Assembly (NCBI GenBank): GCA_004352715.1
Contig: SCFE01000029.1
Coordinates: 1,584,282-1,648,281 of the forward strand
Direction of reading: 5' to 3'
Origin: Hofstenia miamia
Taxonomy: Eukaryota > Xenacoelomorpha > Acoela
DNA: 64,000 nt
The notes under the pieces are model-generated. The model saw nothing but the letters and a program-made list of their open reading frames with translations, searched no databases and was not told the DNA's origin. Position numbers and translations under genes: made by a program. Each line of letters begins with the position of its first letter. The stretch's first letter is position 1. Shown here in pieces: positions 47,025 through 58,854 of this stretch.

Positions 47025-48052
47025 GTAAGTCACTTTTAAATTCTGCAATTCATTGAATGTGTATTTGTCAAAATGTTTAATTCTAATTAATTTTTTTTAC
47101 AATAACCTTCATAATTCCCTCAAGCTATCAAGATCCATATCTAGCATGGCCAATAATAAGCTGACTCAAGCAATAGATTGCTTGAGGTACTCACCTTCTT
47201 GGATATAGAAAACCTAAAATCTTACAGCATTGCTACAGTGCTTTCAATTTTTTAATTTCTATCTGACATCTCACCAATTAAGTTTGATATTTATTCAGCT
47301 TCTATATAATGACACGTCCTAATGTCTTTGCTTTGTCATTTAGGAAATGGCATGGAAAACTCTAACGGTTAATTTCTGCCTATCTGTATACCTATTCTAA
47401 ACCAAATTATTGTTCTGACCGTGGACAGACTGTTAGTACTTTCGAACTACTTCAGTGGAATTGAGCAGTTATAGTAGATATGCTGCCATAATAATGTCAT
47501 AAAAAATTGTTGAACAATCTGATAACATGTTAGTAGAACCAGTAATTAAGAATTAAGCACTAGAATTCTATGTCATTACTATAGTATTTAATCGCTGCTA
47601 TAAATATTTACTAAATTAAAGTGTCAGTTAACTGTGTTAGTTAGGAATGATTTGATTCACGCAAGATTGATAACACAAATACAGAAATGGAATGTGATGA
47701 GCTGCCCAGTTTCTCAAATTTTCACTGGAGCAAATAGAGAATCGTTTTAAGGTATTCTCCGCATCTTTCCTTTTCCCTTACGTCAGTCCTAAATTTTCAA
47801 TGCAAATCACCCGAAAAATTGTGTGTTTCGATTTATGGGTTGAAATCGCAAGTGCTGTCAAAACCACCACTTAACTGGAGTAGCATTCTGCCCAACTGCA
47901 CTCTGTGCCCCCAAATATGAATACTTTTGAAGTTTTAAGAGCTCACTTTTTTAAATTTGTTTTCAGAGAAATGATCTTAACAATGTTTTACTTTATGCTA
48001 CACAATACACTCAGTTTTCAAAGTACTAAAAATTGGAATAAGTCTTGATCTT
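47025..48052. other. intron-like sequence after the first exon, nothing recognised
   Basis: No open block with splice-like borders that could be the next EMI exon. Segment 47340-47900 is less AT-rich but without motif. Confidence 0.4.
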
Positions 48053-48890
48053 ATGAGCTTTTTATTGATATTTACTAAGTTATTTGACAACTTCTTGATA
48101 AGATTTACATCTTATTGTGACAAGAAGTATAAAATCAACATCGTCAAAGCAATTTGTAAAAGAATTTATGCAATATCATCTGATTACAAAGTTATAACAT
48201 CAGCACTTGACACATTGTACACAGTTTTTGAAAACAATGGTTATCCGCATAAATTAATTAAGAAAATTATCACTAAACAAATTTTACAACAAGATAATGA
48301 AACAAAGTTAACAAAAAATATATTGGAAACTTCCATATATAGAAAACAACATCAAGAAATTGTCAAATAACTTAGTAAATATCAATAAAAAGCTCATAAG
48401 ATCAAGACTTATTCCAATTTTTAGTACTTTGAAAACTGAACATCTTTTTAAGAACAAAGACAACATTCCCGAAGACTTAGTTTCTTCAATAGTTTATAAA
48501 TATCAATGCGACAATTGTAACAAATTGTACATTGGAGAAACAAGCCGCCATTTCGGGAAACGTATAAAAGAGCATATTAATGGACATTTAAATACTGAAA
48601 TATTTCAACACCATCATGAAATTAAAAAAGACAATTTTAACATCATTATAAAAACTAACAATACAAAAATAGGGGAAGCATTATACTTAAAGAAATTAGA
48701 ACGGACCAACATACTAAACAAGCAAATGAATACATTTCAAAGATTACATCTATTTTAAATCTTATCATATACAATTATTTTAGTTAATTATTAAGTGTAG
48801 TTTATAGTTTTGTATAAAAAAAATTTTCTGGGAAATATTCTGACGATGATCAATAAAAGATCGAAAAGCGTCAAATAGTGGATTCAATTT
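48053..48890 (+). mobile_element. Penelope-like element 3' part, nearly intact with one frameshift
   Basis: Frame one (48053-48370) carries the RT thumb (KAICKRIYAISSDYKV, ENNGYPHKLIKKIITK); frame two (48360-48758) continues with RSRLIPIFSTLKTEHLFKNK and the endonuclease YQCDNCNKLYIGETSRHFGK then RIKEHINGHL. The YIG and the C-x-x-C finger are intact, as are R and EH of the catalytic GIY-YIG core. A single frameshift near 48365 separates the frames. The palm of the RT is missing, so it is 5' truncated. The 3' UTR ends with the tctgacgatgatcaataaaa and gatcgaaaagcgtc blocks (48839-48875). The best preserved of the three copies here. Confidence 0.88.
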
Positions 48891-51115
48891 TAAAATGCAT
48901 TTATGTAGCATTTCTTTTAAATATATAAATCAAACCAAATACATTTGCAGTAAATTGGCTTAAATTTTGACAAATTATTCAAAATGAACAATATCACAAA
49001 AATGTGTACTCCAAAACAAAGTGTTCACAGAATAAATTTGAAGATTTCACAAGAAATACAATATATTTTTATAAATACTGATTCTGCATCCCAAAGTAAA
49101 AACTGAAAATTTATAGTAGTGCTATGGCTAGTCTAAATTTTCCATTTTCAAGGCATATAAACAATTGATTTTGAAGTGTGGAGACATTTATTGTTCATCA
49201 TTAATGCTTCAAGAAGCATTGATGCGAGTAAAATAGCAAATTCTTTGATTTTGTTACCTAAATAATGTCCTATCCCAAACTAAATTTTTTGAGCTCATTT
49301 TCGAAATCGTTACACCGTGATGACAGATGGCCTTGGTAAAATGGAAATACTTACAAATTTTAAATGTAATTTCTTGTAATTTGTAATAATTAAAAGTGAT
49401 GTGAGTATTACATGTTTTGCGAAAATGTAAAATCATATTTGTGCGATGTAATTTAATGGTATGGATTCCCCTACCCAAGGTTCAGCAGCCTACCATTCAG
49501 GAACTTGACCAATATCACTACTGCCTATACCTGAAAAGTTCATGGAATCTGTCATCCTGAAAACTTTTAAAAGAACACTTATCTCACTGGTCGATAAACA
49601 CCAATACGCATATCTACCAAATTCTTCAACTACTATAGCTCTTATCAAAATCATGGATACTATTACTTATCATCTCGACAAGAATGCAGATTCTGTTATA
49701 TTACAAACATTTGTTATAAGCAAAGCGTTTGACAGTGTTTCACACGATTTATTGCTCAATTGTCTTTACGAATGCGGCCTTCCAAGTGATTTCATAGCTC
49801 TTATGTCATCCTACCACAGTAGTAGATTCTTTACGACGACATGTGAATTCCTCAAGGATCACTATTAGGCCCTCTGCTCTTTATACTGTTCATGTCTACC
49901 TTAAAACCTAGCCTAAGCGTTAGTTTTNCATCTATTTTAAATCTTATCATATACAATTATTTTAGTTAATTATTAAGTGTAGTTTATAGTTTTGTATAAA
50001 AAAAATTTTCTGGGAAATATTCTGACGATGATCAATAAAAGATCGAAAAGCGTCAAATAGTGGATTCAATTTTAAAATGCATTTATGTAGCATTTCTTTT
50101 AAATATATAAATCAAACCAAATACATTTGCAGTAAATTGGCTTAAATTTTGACAAATTATTCAAAATGAACAATATCACAAAAATGTGTACTCCAAAACA
50201 AAGTGTTCACAGAATAAATTTGAAGATTTCACAAGAAATACAATATATTTTTATAAATACTGATTCTGCATCCCAAAGTAAAAACTGAAAATTTATAGTA
50301 GTGCTATGGCTAGTCTAAATTTTCCATTTTCAAGGCATATAAACAATTGATTTTGAAGTGTGGAGACATTTATTGTTCATCATTAATGCTTCAAGAAGCA
50401 TTGATGCGAGTAAAATAGCAAATTCTTTGATTTTGTTACCTAAATAATGTCCTATCCCAAACTAAATTTTTTGAGCTCATTTTCGAAATCGTTACACCGT
50501 GATGACAGATGGCCTTGGTAAAATGGAAATACTTACAAATTTTAAATGTAATTTCTTGTAATTTGTAATAATTAAAAGTGATGTGAGTATTACATGTTTT
50601 GCGAAAATGTAAAATCATATTTGTGCGATGTAATTTAATGGTATGGATTCCCCTACCCAAGGTTCAGCAGCCTACCATTCAGGAACTTGACCAATATCAC
50701 TACTGCCTATACCTGAAAAGTTCATGGAATCTGTCATCCTGAAAACTTTTAAAAGAACACTTATCTCACTGGTCGATAAACACCAATACGCATATCTACC
50801 AAATTCTTCAACTACTATAGCTCTTATCAAAATCATGGATACTATTACTTATCATCTCGACAACAATGCAGATGCTGTTATATTACAAACGTTTGATATA
50901 AGCAAAGCGTTTGACAGTGTTTCACACGATTTACTGCTCAATCGTCTTTACGAATGCGGCCTTCCACGTGATTTCATAGCTCTTATGTCATCCTACCTCA
51001 GAGACAGACAATTTCGCGTGCGGGTATCGGGCCACAGTAGTAGATTCTTTACGACGACATGTGGAATTCCTCAAGGATCACTGTTAGGCCCTCTGCTCTT
51101 TATACTGTTCATGTC
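48747..51115. repeat. about 1.18-kb direct duplication across a single N (assembly join)
   Basis: 48747-49926 and 49928-51130 contain the same sequence (Penelope 3' UTR, about 580 bases of unassigned sequence, LINE start) and meet at the N at 49927. The first 900 bases look identical; differences concentrate at the end of the first copy, which lacks about 35 bases (the part with agagacagacaatttcgcgt) and one G in the LINE. This suggests a low-quality contig end overlapping a good one, not a biological repeat. Confidence 0.85.
49460..49926 (+). pseudogene. LINE RT fragment, first (damaged) copy of the duplicated segment
   Basis: Same ORF as 50724 but broken: FDIS is FVIS here, a deletion removes the RDRQFRVRVSG part, and a missing base before the GIPQG box shifts the frame. 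Ends at the single N. Likely an assembly duplicate of the next feature. Confidence 0.75.
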
Positions 51116-51890
51116 TACCTTAAAACCTAGCCTAAGCGTTAGTTTTCTTGTTAAATTCGCAGATGACGTCACCATAATCATTCCTGTTTACCAATCGGTC
51201 GTCTTGTCTGAACTACGCAATATTCATAGCTGGACCCAGTATAACAGGATGGCACTAAATCTTCAAAAGTGCAAACAGATGGTCATACGACCAAAGAAAC
51301 AGATACCTTTGCTGGATGACTTAGATGTGGTGGAGAACATAAAGATATGTGGTCTTTGGATTTCCAATTCCCTCAAATGGAATTGTCACATTAGCTACAC
51401 TGTTAGAAAATGCTCTCAGAGGCCATTTATTATTCGCTCCTTGAGAATACTTTGACAACCATGACCTCATTCGAATATTTATGGCACTTATTTGCAGTAT
51501 TATCGATTATGCTAGTCCGGTGTTCGTTAGCTTACCTAACTATTTAAACACAGATCTTCAACGCATTGTAAATCGTTTCTATCGATTAATTGATTGCTCC
51601 AGCGCAAATGTGCTCAATCGTCTTTACGAGTGCGACCTTCCACGTTATTATTTGAGACAGCCTTGGTCACACAAGGTCATAAGCTACATGATTGTATGCC
51701 CCACGACACGTTTTTTCGGGAAAGCTTGTTTCCATGATTTGCAAGTCTGATCTCAGACATCGTCAATTTTTACCTTTTTCAAATTCGGTGTTATAACGAT
51801 AATTATTGTCGCTAGTCAGTGTTATTATTTTTGTTTTGTTTTGACATAATTAGGATACTAATATAAACATATCAATTAATCAATCAAAAC
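50640..51890 (+). mobile_element. LINE (CR1/L2-like group), 5' truncated, RT mostly intact
   Basis: RT begins in a shifted frame near 50650 (LPKVQQPTIQELDQY) and continues as an open 243-codon frame (50724-51455): DKHQYAYLPNSSTTIALI, then QTFDISKAFDSVSHDLLLNR with the first catalytic Asp, CGIPQGSLLGPLLFILFM, and KFADDVTI at 51153-51176 with both catalytic Asp intact. After a stop, ICSIIDYASPVFVSLPNYL (about 51487-51545) gives the post-RT region, ending near 51750. The tail is AT-rich with atcaattaatcaatcaa at 51870-51888. The endonuclease and ORF1 are missing, so it is a truncated copy, fairly recent given the long open RT. Clade by motif only. Confidence 0.88.
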
Positions 51891-51924
51891 CTCCCAGTTT
51901 GTTTATTTTTTAGCATTATTCTAT

Positions 51925-52035
51925 ACACATATACAAGAAAAATATAGCAAACTTTCCTCTTTTACGCTACTAGATTATTGTTCAATCACGTGTCTTCATA
52001 ATATTACTGATACCTTCTCGGACATTTGATAATTA
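51925..52035 (+). repeat. second copy of the signal-exon 5' flank
   Basis: acatatacaagaaaaatat, ctagattattgttcaatcac and cggacatttgataa match 46738-46826 in order. After about 52035 the similarity ends, and no signal-peptide exon follows. It lies just after the LINE tail, so the LINE sits next to, or inserted in, a duplicated receptor-gene 5' region. Confidence 0.65.
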
Positions 52036-53955
52036 TAATTTTGCGTTAGTGCATATAAAGTGCTATAATAATGACCTAGAACACTTATATTTAATTTGCG
52101 TGCACTGTTTTAGTTGCTTGATTTTGAAAAAGGTATAAATAAGCTTGTCAAATATCTAAAATAAAGTTTCAAAAGTTGTTATTCTTTATTACACAATTTA
52201 CCAATTGTAACTGTGAAGCTACAATGTTTCTATTGAGCCTCCACTGCTAAAATAAATCACGTTAATTACAACAATGAAAATTATTAATGAGTTTAGGGAA
52301 CCTTTGCAAAAATCTCTGTTTGATCCATGTGCATGTATTACAAATTCTATGGTGCAATCAAATGAAGGCGAACTAAATTGAATTGTAATAAGAGGCATTC
52401 AAGAAAGGAGCGTACTAAGATTGTTCAAAACATTGAGCTAGACTCATTAACCACCCCATGTTTGCAACTAATGATTCCTTGGGCGAATAAAATATTCAAC
52501 ATCATGGATTACTTAGAAAACAACTAAGTAATAAGAGTAATTGCAGCTACAATCAATATCATGAGAAAAATGTTCTCAGACTTCACAACAGTAAGAGCAG
52601 TCCTAATTGTGTAGTAAAACTCATCCTAATGAAATGGATGTAAATTTAATTTGTGGTTTCATTAATAACATTAATGATCTTGATTTTGTGAGAATGCTTA
52701 AAGATTCTTACTTGAAGATGTACAATATTCATCATTTTTTGTCTGGAAGCTATAAAATTTTTATATAAAATTTTATCCAAATATTCGTGATCGCTATAAT
52801 GTATTCATACTGGTGCTTGATTGTACTGAAAAGCTATCAAGGGCCTAAATTCTTAATATAAGTTCAATAACACTGACAATAATTGGAATATAAATTTAAT
52901 GTTACAACCCTGGCATATTTACATACTCATTTCATTCTTGGGGATAACCTGTGGGTGAACAGAAGTTTTCCAGCTCTTTAGACACTTAGCAGTGTACATA
53001 TCAAGTAAACCAAATCTCATTATCTCTAAAATCTACCTCAATAAAATCATTGAAAATATTATTGTTTGTCATTTTTTCTTAAAACAATTGTTTAAAATAA
53101 TGCCACCTTGCTATGATATTTCCTCACATATACTATATGTAACAAAATTTTTCCATTACCCAATTACCCACAAAATAGATGTATGCAAAATATTTATTTA
53201 GGCTTTTTTTTCAGAAATGGCTACTGCAAAAAAGCATATTCGTATTGCAGATGTCATCTCAACACTAAGTGTAACTTTGTAGAAAGTATTTTTATACCAA
53301 TAATCACTTTGTAACAAATTTGTGTATTTGTTCTGTCCTGGGTTGAAAGTATGTTCTCCTAAACCGCTAAATCTAGAACAGAAAGGAAATCGGCGTTATT
53401 CTAAAAAAACTTTTTTTTGTGAGCGGGAGAATGATATTTGAAAAATCGCGTTTTCAAGAAAATTCTCGATTTGCTTTTATGTGTGGTTTCCTCTATTGTA
53501 TTCATGAACTGCTAGAGTTCTCCCGATGTTCATAGAATTCTCCGTACCTTTTTTGCTCCTTCCCCCGCACTAATATTATTTTCATAGAAGAAGAAACAGG
53601 AAACAGGTTTAGTGATTTTGATTTAGGGTTTAGGTCTATGAAATAATCAAAATTTAAGTTTTTAGGTTTAGATTAGGTTTGGATTTTTGACTTTGCTTAA
53701 GCTTTAGGTCTTTAAAAAATAGGAAATTAGGCTTTTCTGAATTTTGTTTATTGTTTTGATTTATAAAATATAAGAATTTAGGTTAGGATTATGGTTAAAA
53801 TTATGTGAAGAATAGATCCTGACAAGAATTAAGCACATGCTTAAACGCTCTACTAACACTGACCAACCCTGCTCAAGTATAAAAGCACAGGTGTCACAAA
53901 CCAAGATTCAAATTCGCGCTATTGCAGACTAACAGTTCATAGTTGAGGAGAAGTT
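52036..53955. other. unassigned AT-rich sequence
   Basis: No motif recognised. 53620-53810 contains several repeats of ttaggtttag-like words (gtttaggtctatg, gtttttaggtttagattagg). 53870-53960 is the immediate flank of the next relic. Confidence 0.4.
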
Positions 53956-53960
53956 ATTTG

Positions 53961-55140
53961 ACATGACACCAAGAGGTTGTTTGCATCCAGCTGATTCGTT
54001 CTGCTATGTGTGTGAACAATTCATAAAGACAAGGGCGAAAAAGGATTCCGTGGAAGCAAGTTGTATAATGTGCGAATACTAAAAGGCATAATTTGGCCTG
54101 CTGGTTGAGGACCAAAGGAATTCTTGGGTCTGCATTTCACATGCGAATATTGCAAGAAAACTGCTGAAGGTAAACTAAACATTTGATTTTTAAGTATTAT
54201 TGTGTGCTTTGTTACAGGTTTGTCCAGAGAAGAGATGTGAGTTATGAAGTATGCTATCCCATGAATTTGACGAGAGATAACGGACCACTAAAACAACTTC
54301 TGTATGGTAAATCCAAGAAATCTTCACACTGGTTAAAATGTTCTTAAGATCTTTTATCCAGACATACATTCTGCATTCTTCCATTGCCACCGTACAAACG
54401 GCCCCAATCTCCCGGTTCCGATTCTTCCTAGGCGATATCGGCCATCTTCAGGAAACAGCAGCAAGTCAGATAGTGCGGTAGATACTGGATATAAGTACTA
54501 CGACTTTGGAGAAGAAGTTGAGAATAGAAAACCATAGTTACCCATCCAAAAAGACGTGAACTATTTAATTAGGAACCTTGGGCTTACGAAATCAAATGCG
54601 GAGCTTCTGATATGCAGGCTCAAACAGTAGAACTTAGTTGATAATAGCATACAAGTCATGAATCAGAGAAAGCAGCATCAACGATTCTCGAGCATCTTCA
54701 GTCAACTTAATGGGCTGTGCTTCTGCAACAACGTCACCGATCTTTTCTAGGCTATACGTTCATCAAGAGCCCCAACGCTGTTTTGCTTCACATTTGAAAC
54801 AACTACCCGTCTCTTCCAATGGCCCAATCTGTGCACCTCAAAGTGGACTATACCAGTGTCAAATTTTGCTGAATGCATTAAAGTATGATTACTGGGAATG
54901 GCAGGTCTTTAGCGCTTTCAAAATGGTATCATTCTTAATTGGTCTTCAGGGAGTTTTCACAAAATTTAGTTATTTCCTCTGTCTCTGGGACAGCCGTGAC
55001 ACTCAGGCTCATAAAGTACCTATGCCACTGCTGCACACAAGTTAGACAGTTTATTACTGCTCTTGACAAGGAGTCAGCGAGCGCTTTCATCAAGATATAT
55101 TGAACTTTCAAAGCCGATACCAAAGACAGTATAACGAAAC
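53961..55140 (+). pseudogene. relic of an uncharacterised repetitive protein family (invertebrate, possibly transposon-derived)
   Basis: Starting MTPRGCLHPADSFCYVCEQF (53962-54020) with a C-x-x-C zinc-binding start, then HFTCEYCKKTAEG (about 54133-54172), and in later frames NLPVPIPP (about 54400-54425), QKDVNYLIRNLGLTKSNAEL (about 54550-54610), LLICRLKQ, FSSIF and GLCFCNNV (about 54688-54735), and YQCQILLNALKYDYWEWQVF then LIGLQGVFTKFSYFLCLWDS with DTQAH (54846-55005). I recognise this order of blocks from large, repeated, unnamed predicted proteins in invertebrate genomes, but know no biochemical function. A jump from TQAH straight to PMPLLH suggests a 30-residue deletion. The GTAAAC after EG at 54172 may be a fossil intron donor. 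Confidence 0.6.
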
Positions 55141-55599
55141 ATTATGTGCTTAATAACATAACATTAGACATAAGCAATTAAAATATAAAACATTATTGAA
55201 GTTTCACTTTCTAATACCTATTTCAACATTATTGAACTCAAAACCACTATGTTTCAAAATGAATTTAACATAATTTCATTTTAATTGGCACTGGGCTGCC
55301 TTTGACTAACAATATATACAAACAAAACAAATACAAACATGGCAAAGCCTATTATATTTGTTGTCATGTCAGTCATAAGAAATAGATGAGCTTCTTCAAA
55401 ATCTAGATTTTTTATATTTTAGGTTCCTTGTTTCAAAGGTTTGCTGCTGGTTTATATAGTGGTCGAGAGATCTTAATTTCATTGTTACGTTTAAAATTTA
55501 AATTATCATTTGCTGAAAACTAAAAATGTAGGAATATCATAGTTTTGCATTTAGTGTGGTCCACACTGCACATATTGCCACACGCCGCCACTGACAATA
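55141..55599. other. unassigned AT-rich sequence
   Basis: No coding or repeat evidence. Confidence 0.45.
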
Positions 55600-57055
55600 A
55601 TACATGGGCGATATCAGTGTTGAGATGTTCGGCAGGAATAGTTAAGTAGAGCAAGAATGACCTTAGGGAGCTAGACAGGGAGACAAAGAAGATATTAGCA
55701 GCAGAGAGAGCATTCAATTAAAATGGAGATGTTGATAGGTTGTACATAAAGGAGACAAAGGACTCCTAGGTGTGGAGGAAACTGTAGAAGCAGAAGCACT
55801 AGGGCTAAAGGAATACGTAAAAGCACAACCTAGAGGGTCACTACTGGAGGTCATTAAGGAGTTAAAGAACTGAGAGTGAAGGAAAGACAGCATACCAGAG
55901 TAGGATGGAATTAGAGAGACAAACAAGGCATAGGCACAAGGCAATGCATGGAGAACACAGAAAAATGTGACAGAGAAGAAAGCAACAAGTGATTAAAGAA
56001 GGCAGGACTAAAAAGAAGGACAGAAGCACTGATAATGGCAGCACAGGAGCAAGCAAAAAGAACAAACTGGGTGAAGAAGCATATAGACAGAAGAGTAGAA
56101 GTAAGTGATAAGTGTAGGCTATGTAAGAAATAGGCGGAGACAGTAGATCATCTGAAAGCAGGGTGTGAGAAGTTGGCACAGAATGAGTATAAGTTCAGGC
56201 ATGACAAGGTGGGAAGAATGGTACACTGGAGTTTGAGCAGGCAGCTTGGGTTAGAAGCAAGAGACAAGTGGTATGAGCACAAGCCATAGGGCGTCATCGA
56301 AAATGAGAAGGTTAAGATACTGTGGGACTTCAACATACAGACAAGCAAGGTGATAGAAGCACGGAGGCCAGACATAGTAGTGGTAGACAAAGAGAAAAGA
56401 TTAGGAACAGTGATAGACATAGCAGTACCAAAGGANGTGTGAGACAGTAGATCAGGCATGAAAAGGTAGGAAGAATGGTACATTGGAGCTTGAGCAGGCA
56501 GCATGGGCTAGAAGCAGGAGACAAGTGGTATGAGCACAAACCGCAGGGAGCCATCGAGAATGATAAGGTTAAGATACTGTGGGACTTTAACATCCAGACA
56601 ACCAAAGTAATAGAAGCACGGAGACCAGACGTAGTAGTGGTAGACAAAGAGAAAAGATTAGGAACAGTGATAGACATAGCAGTACCAAAGGACAGAAATG
56701 TAAAAAGCAAGGAGAAAGAGAAGATAGACAAATACAGAGAGTTGGCAGAGGAAATAGAAAGGCTGCGGAAGTTATAGAAAGTTGAAGTAGTCCCGATAGT
56801 TGTAGGAGCACTATGCGCAGTGAGTAAGAAGCATATGAGATACTTGGAGAAGTTGGGAGTACAAAATTGGGAAGGAGCAGTAGCACAGAAGGCAGCATTG
56901 TTAGGAACAACTAGAGTCCTGAGGAAAGCTCTTAGACTCTCTGGGAACTGGTGAGTACCCCGTGCTGAAGGGGATACCAGCAGGAAGCTGTGAAAAGAAA
57001 TGAAAGAAGAAAAATAATAATAAAATAATAATAATAATAATAATTTTAATAACAA
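55600..57055 (+). mobile_element. LINE-like retroelement C-terminal region with (AAT)n tail, internally duplicated at a single N
   Basis: + strand, with stops: KNDLRELDRETKKILAAERA (about 55655-55715), LKRRTEALIMAAQEQAKRTN (about 56010-56070), KCRLCKK then AETVDHLKAGCEKLAQNEYK (about 56117-56190), a C-x-x-C-H-C knuckle. Then a clean 100-codon frame (56475-56777): KWYEHKPQGAIENDKVKILW, DFNIQTTKVIEARRPDVVVV, TVIDIAVPKDRNVKSKEKEK. Then VVGALCAVSKKHMRYLEKLG (about 56800-56860). These blocks follow the RT in a LINE family widespread in marine invertebrates; RT itself is absent. 56197-56435 and 56454-56693 are two diverged copies of the same part joined at the N at 56436. The end has gtgagtaccccgtgctgaag and an (AAT)n tail (57014-57045). 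Confidence 0.8.
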
Positions 57056-57259
57056 TATTAATTATACGGGCTATCTGTACAGAATATTTTGATAATTACT
57101 TGGGCTCTCTGTAGGCAATTTTTTGAAAATCGGTTATTGCTCATATCAACTCTTATTCATTTTTAAGTGGAATTTCGCACCTAAACTAAGGTTTTTAAGT
57201 TGTGTGAACTATTATGTGCTATATAACAAAATTCCCACTTTTTGAGTAACTAAGCATAA

Positions 57260-58170
57260 TCATAAAATAATCAGCTGTTGCTCAGCGAATATTGCTCAGA
57301 TTCATTTCGGACCACTTTTGTACGTTTCTTATTTACAATTTAAATCTAGAGTGAATTTTAAAAAACTCTTAGCATAATTTGCTCAGCTTTGGTTCCACCA
57401 TTTACTAAAGTTACAAAAGTATTTATGTGCATACTCTTGTTTTGTGAATTAAAGCTTAATGGTCCAGCGAGTTCTGCTCAAATTAACTTCGGAGCACTTT
57501 TATTTTTTTCTATGGTTTGACTTACATAAAATATACTTAAAAATATTTTAGTAGTCTTTTTTATGACATGTTTAGTCAAGTGTTGTCTGAGATAATTGCT
57601 CATTTTTCATTGATATGTTCAGATCAACTTCTGACCACTTGTTTCGCTTCTACACCACAATTTACATCTAGAATTGATTTGGAAAATTCTTCAAAGCTCA
57701 GTTTGGTTTTTATATATTTAAACATAAAAAATATCAAAATAGTGGATTTTTTAAGAAATGTAGATATCTTAGCTAGTTTTGCTCCGACCAAATTCGGAAT
57801 ACTTTAATAGGCATCTACATTAGAAACTATATCTAGTTGCAAATTTTCAGATTTTTTTAAAAAGTACTACCAAATTTTTTATGAATGACACCAAGAAAAC
57901 CTTTAAAAAATTCGTTTTACTCAGCAAATATTGTTCAGATCAACCTTGGACGAAATTTTTTCTGCTCTACAGTCGAATTTACGTTTAAATTGTAATTTTC
58001 AATTTTTTAAAGCAGGATCGACTTTATTTTATATCAAAGACACTTGTATGATACCCTAAAGTTCGATTTTTTTTAAGAAGTACGAATATCTCTGCAAACA
58101 TTGTTGAAATAAATTTCGGACTAATTTATTCACTTTTAAACTAAAAATTACTTCTAGATTCATAGATTCA
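57260..58170. repeat. degenerate tandem array, about 160-bp period, six units
   Basis: Recurring core approximating gctcagcaaatattgttcag, then atcaacttcggaccacttt, then a ctacacaatttacatctaga-like block. Cores lie near 57275, 57462, 57600, 57765, 57922 and 58087 (spacings 187, 138, 165, 157, 165). Units are strongly diverged and include poly-T stretches. A weaker core may precede at 57120. No coding capacity. Confidence 0.7.
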
Positions 58171-58845
58171 AACCTATTAGTATTGCTTTACTTTATTTTT
58201 AACAAGAAATTATATTATCAGAGAGCCATTTAATATTAGACCAATAATACAGGGAGCCCGTATAGTTATTGACCCCTCAATTTCTCACTTTTTACCCGGT
58301 TTATTCATTTTCCTAAAATCTCGCTTAGCTCATTCCCTGTCCGCTTGCAAAAAAACTAGCATGAGACTTAATCCTATTTCTGCTTAAGTCCCCAACAAGT
58401 GACATGGTTCTCTATATTATGAAGAAGTCTCTCTGTGCAAATTTTTTCGAAATCCTCATAGTACAGAGTTCGACTGGAACAGACATCAATAGTAATAATA
58501 ATAATAATATAAATAAAAATGTTTTTTTACAAGAAATATTCAAATGGTCATTTAAAATACATTTCTCAGTTATTTCCTGTAGTAAATTAATGGAAAAAGT
58601 GTGTGTCTAGATCATTTTTAAAATATTCGTAATTACTGCAAGATCTAAGATTCCATAATAATAAATTAAACATTGTATAACGAAAACGATCTTTTACCAT
58701 AGGAAGTTGTAATTCTTGGAATGCTTAGGAGACATCAATAATTATGTCTGTGGTTGTGAAATTCACAAGTTGTGTATACTCTTAAAAACCATAATGCAAT
58801 TTTATATGTGATACGTAATTTCATTGATAACCAATGCAGAGATAT
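58171..58845. other. unassigned AT-rich sequence
   Basis: Contains a short (AAT)n run at 58490-58508. No gene recognised. Confidence 0.45.
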
Positions 58846-58854
58846 TAAAGTAAG

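Noticed and set aside
55714-57055. minus-strand frames of up to 241 codons, Leu/Ser-rich
   Set aside because: They lie opposite the LINE-like coding blocks on the + strand, which have clear family motifs; the minus frames are shadows of purine-rich coding sequence.
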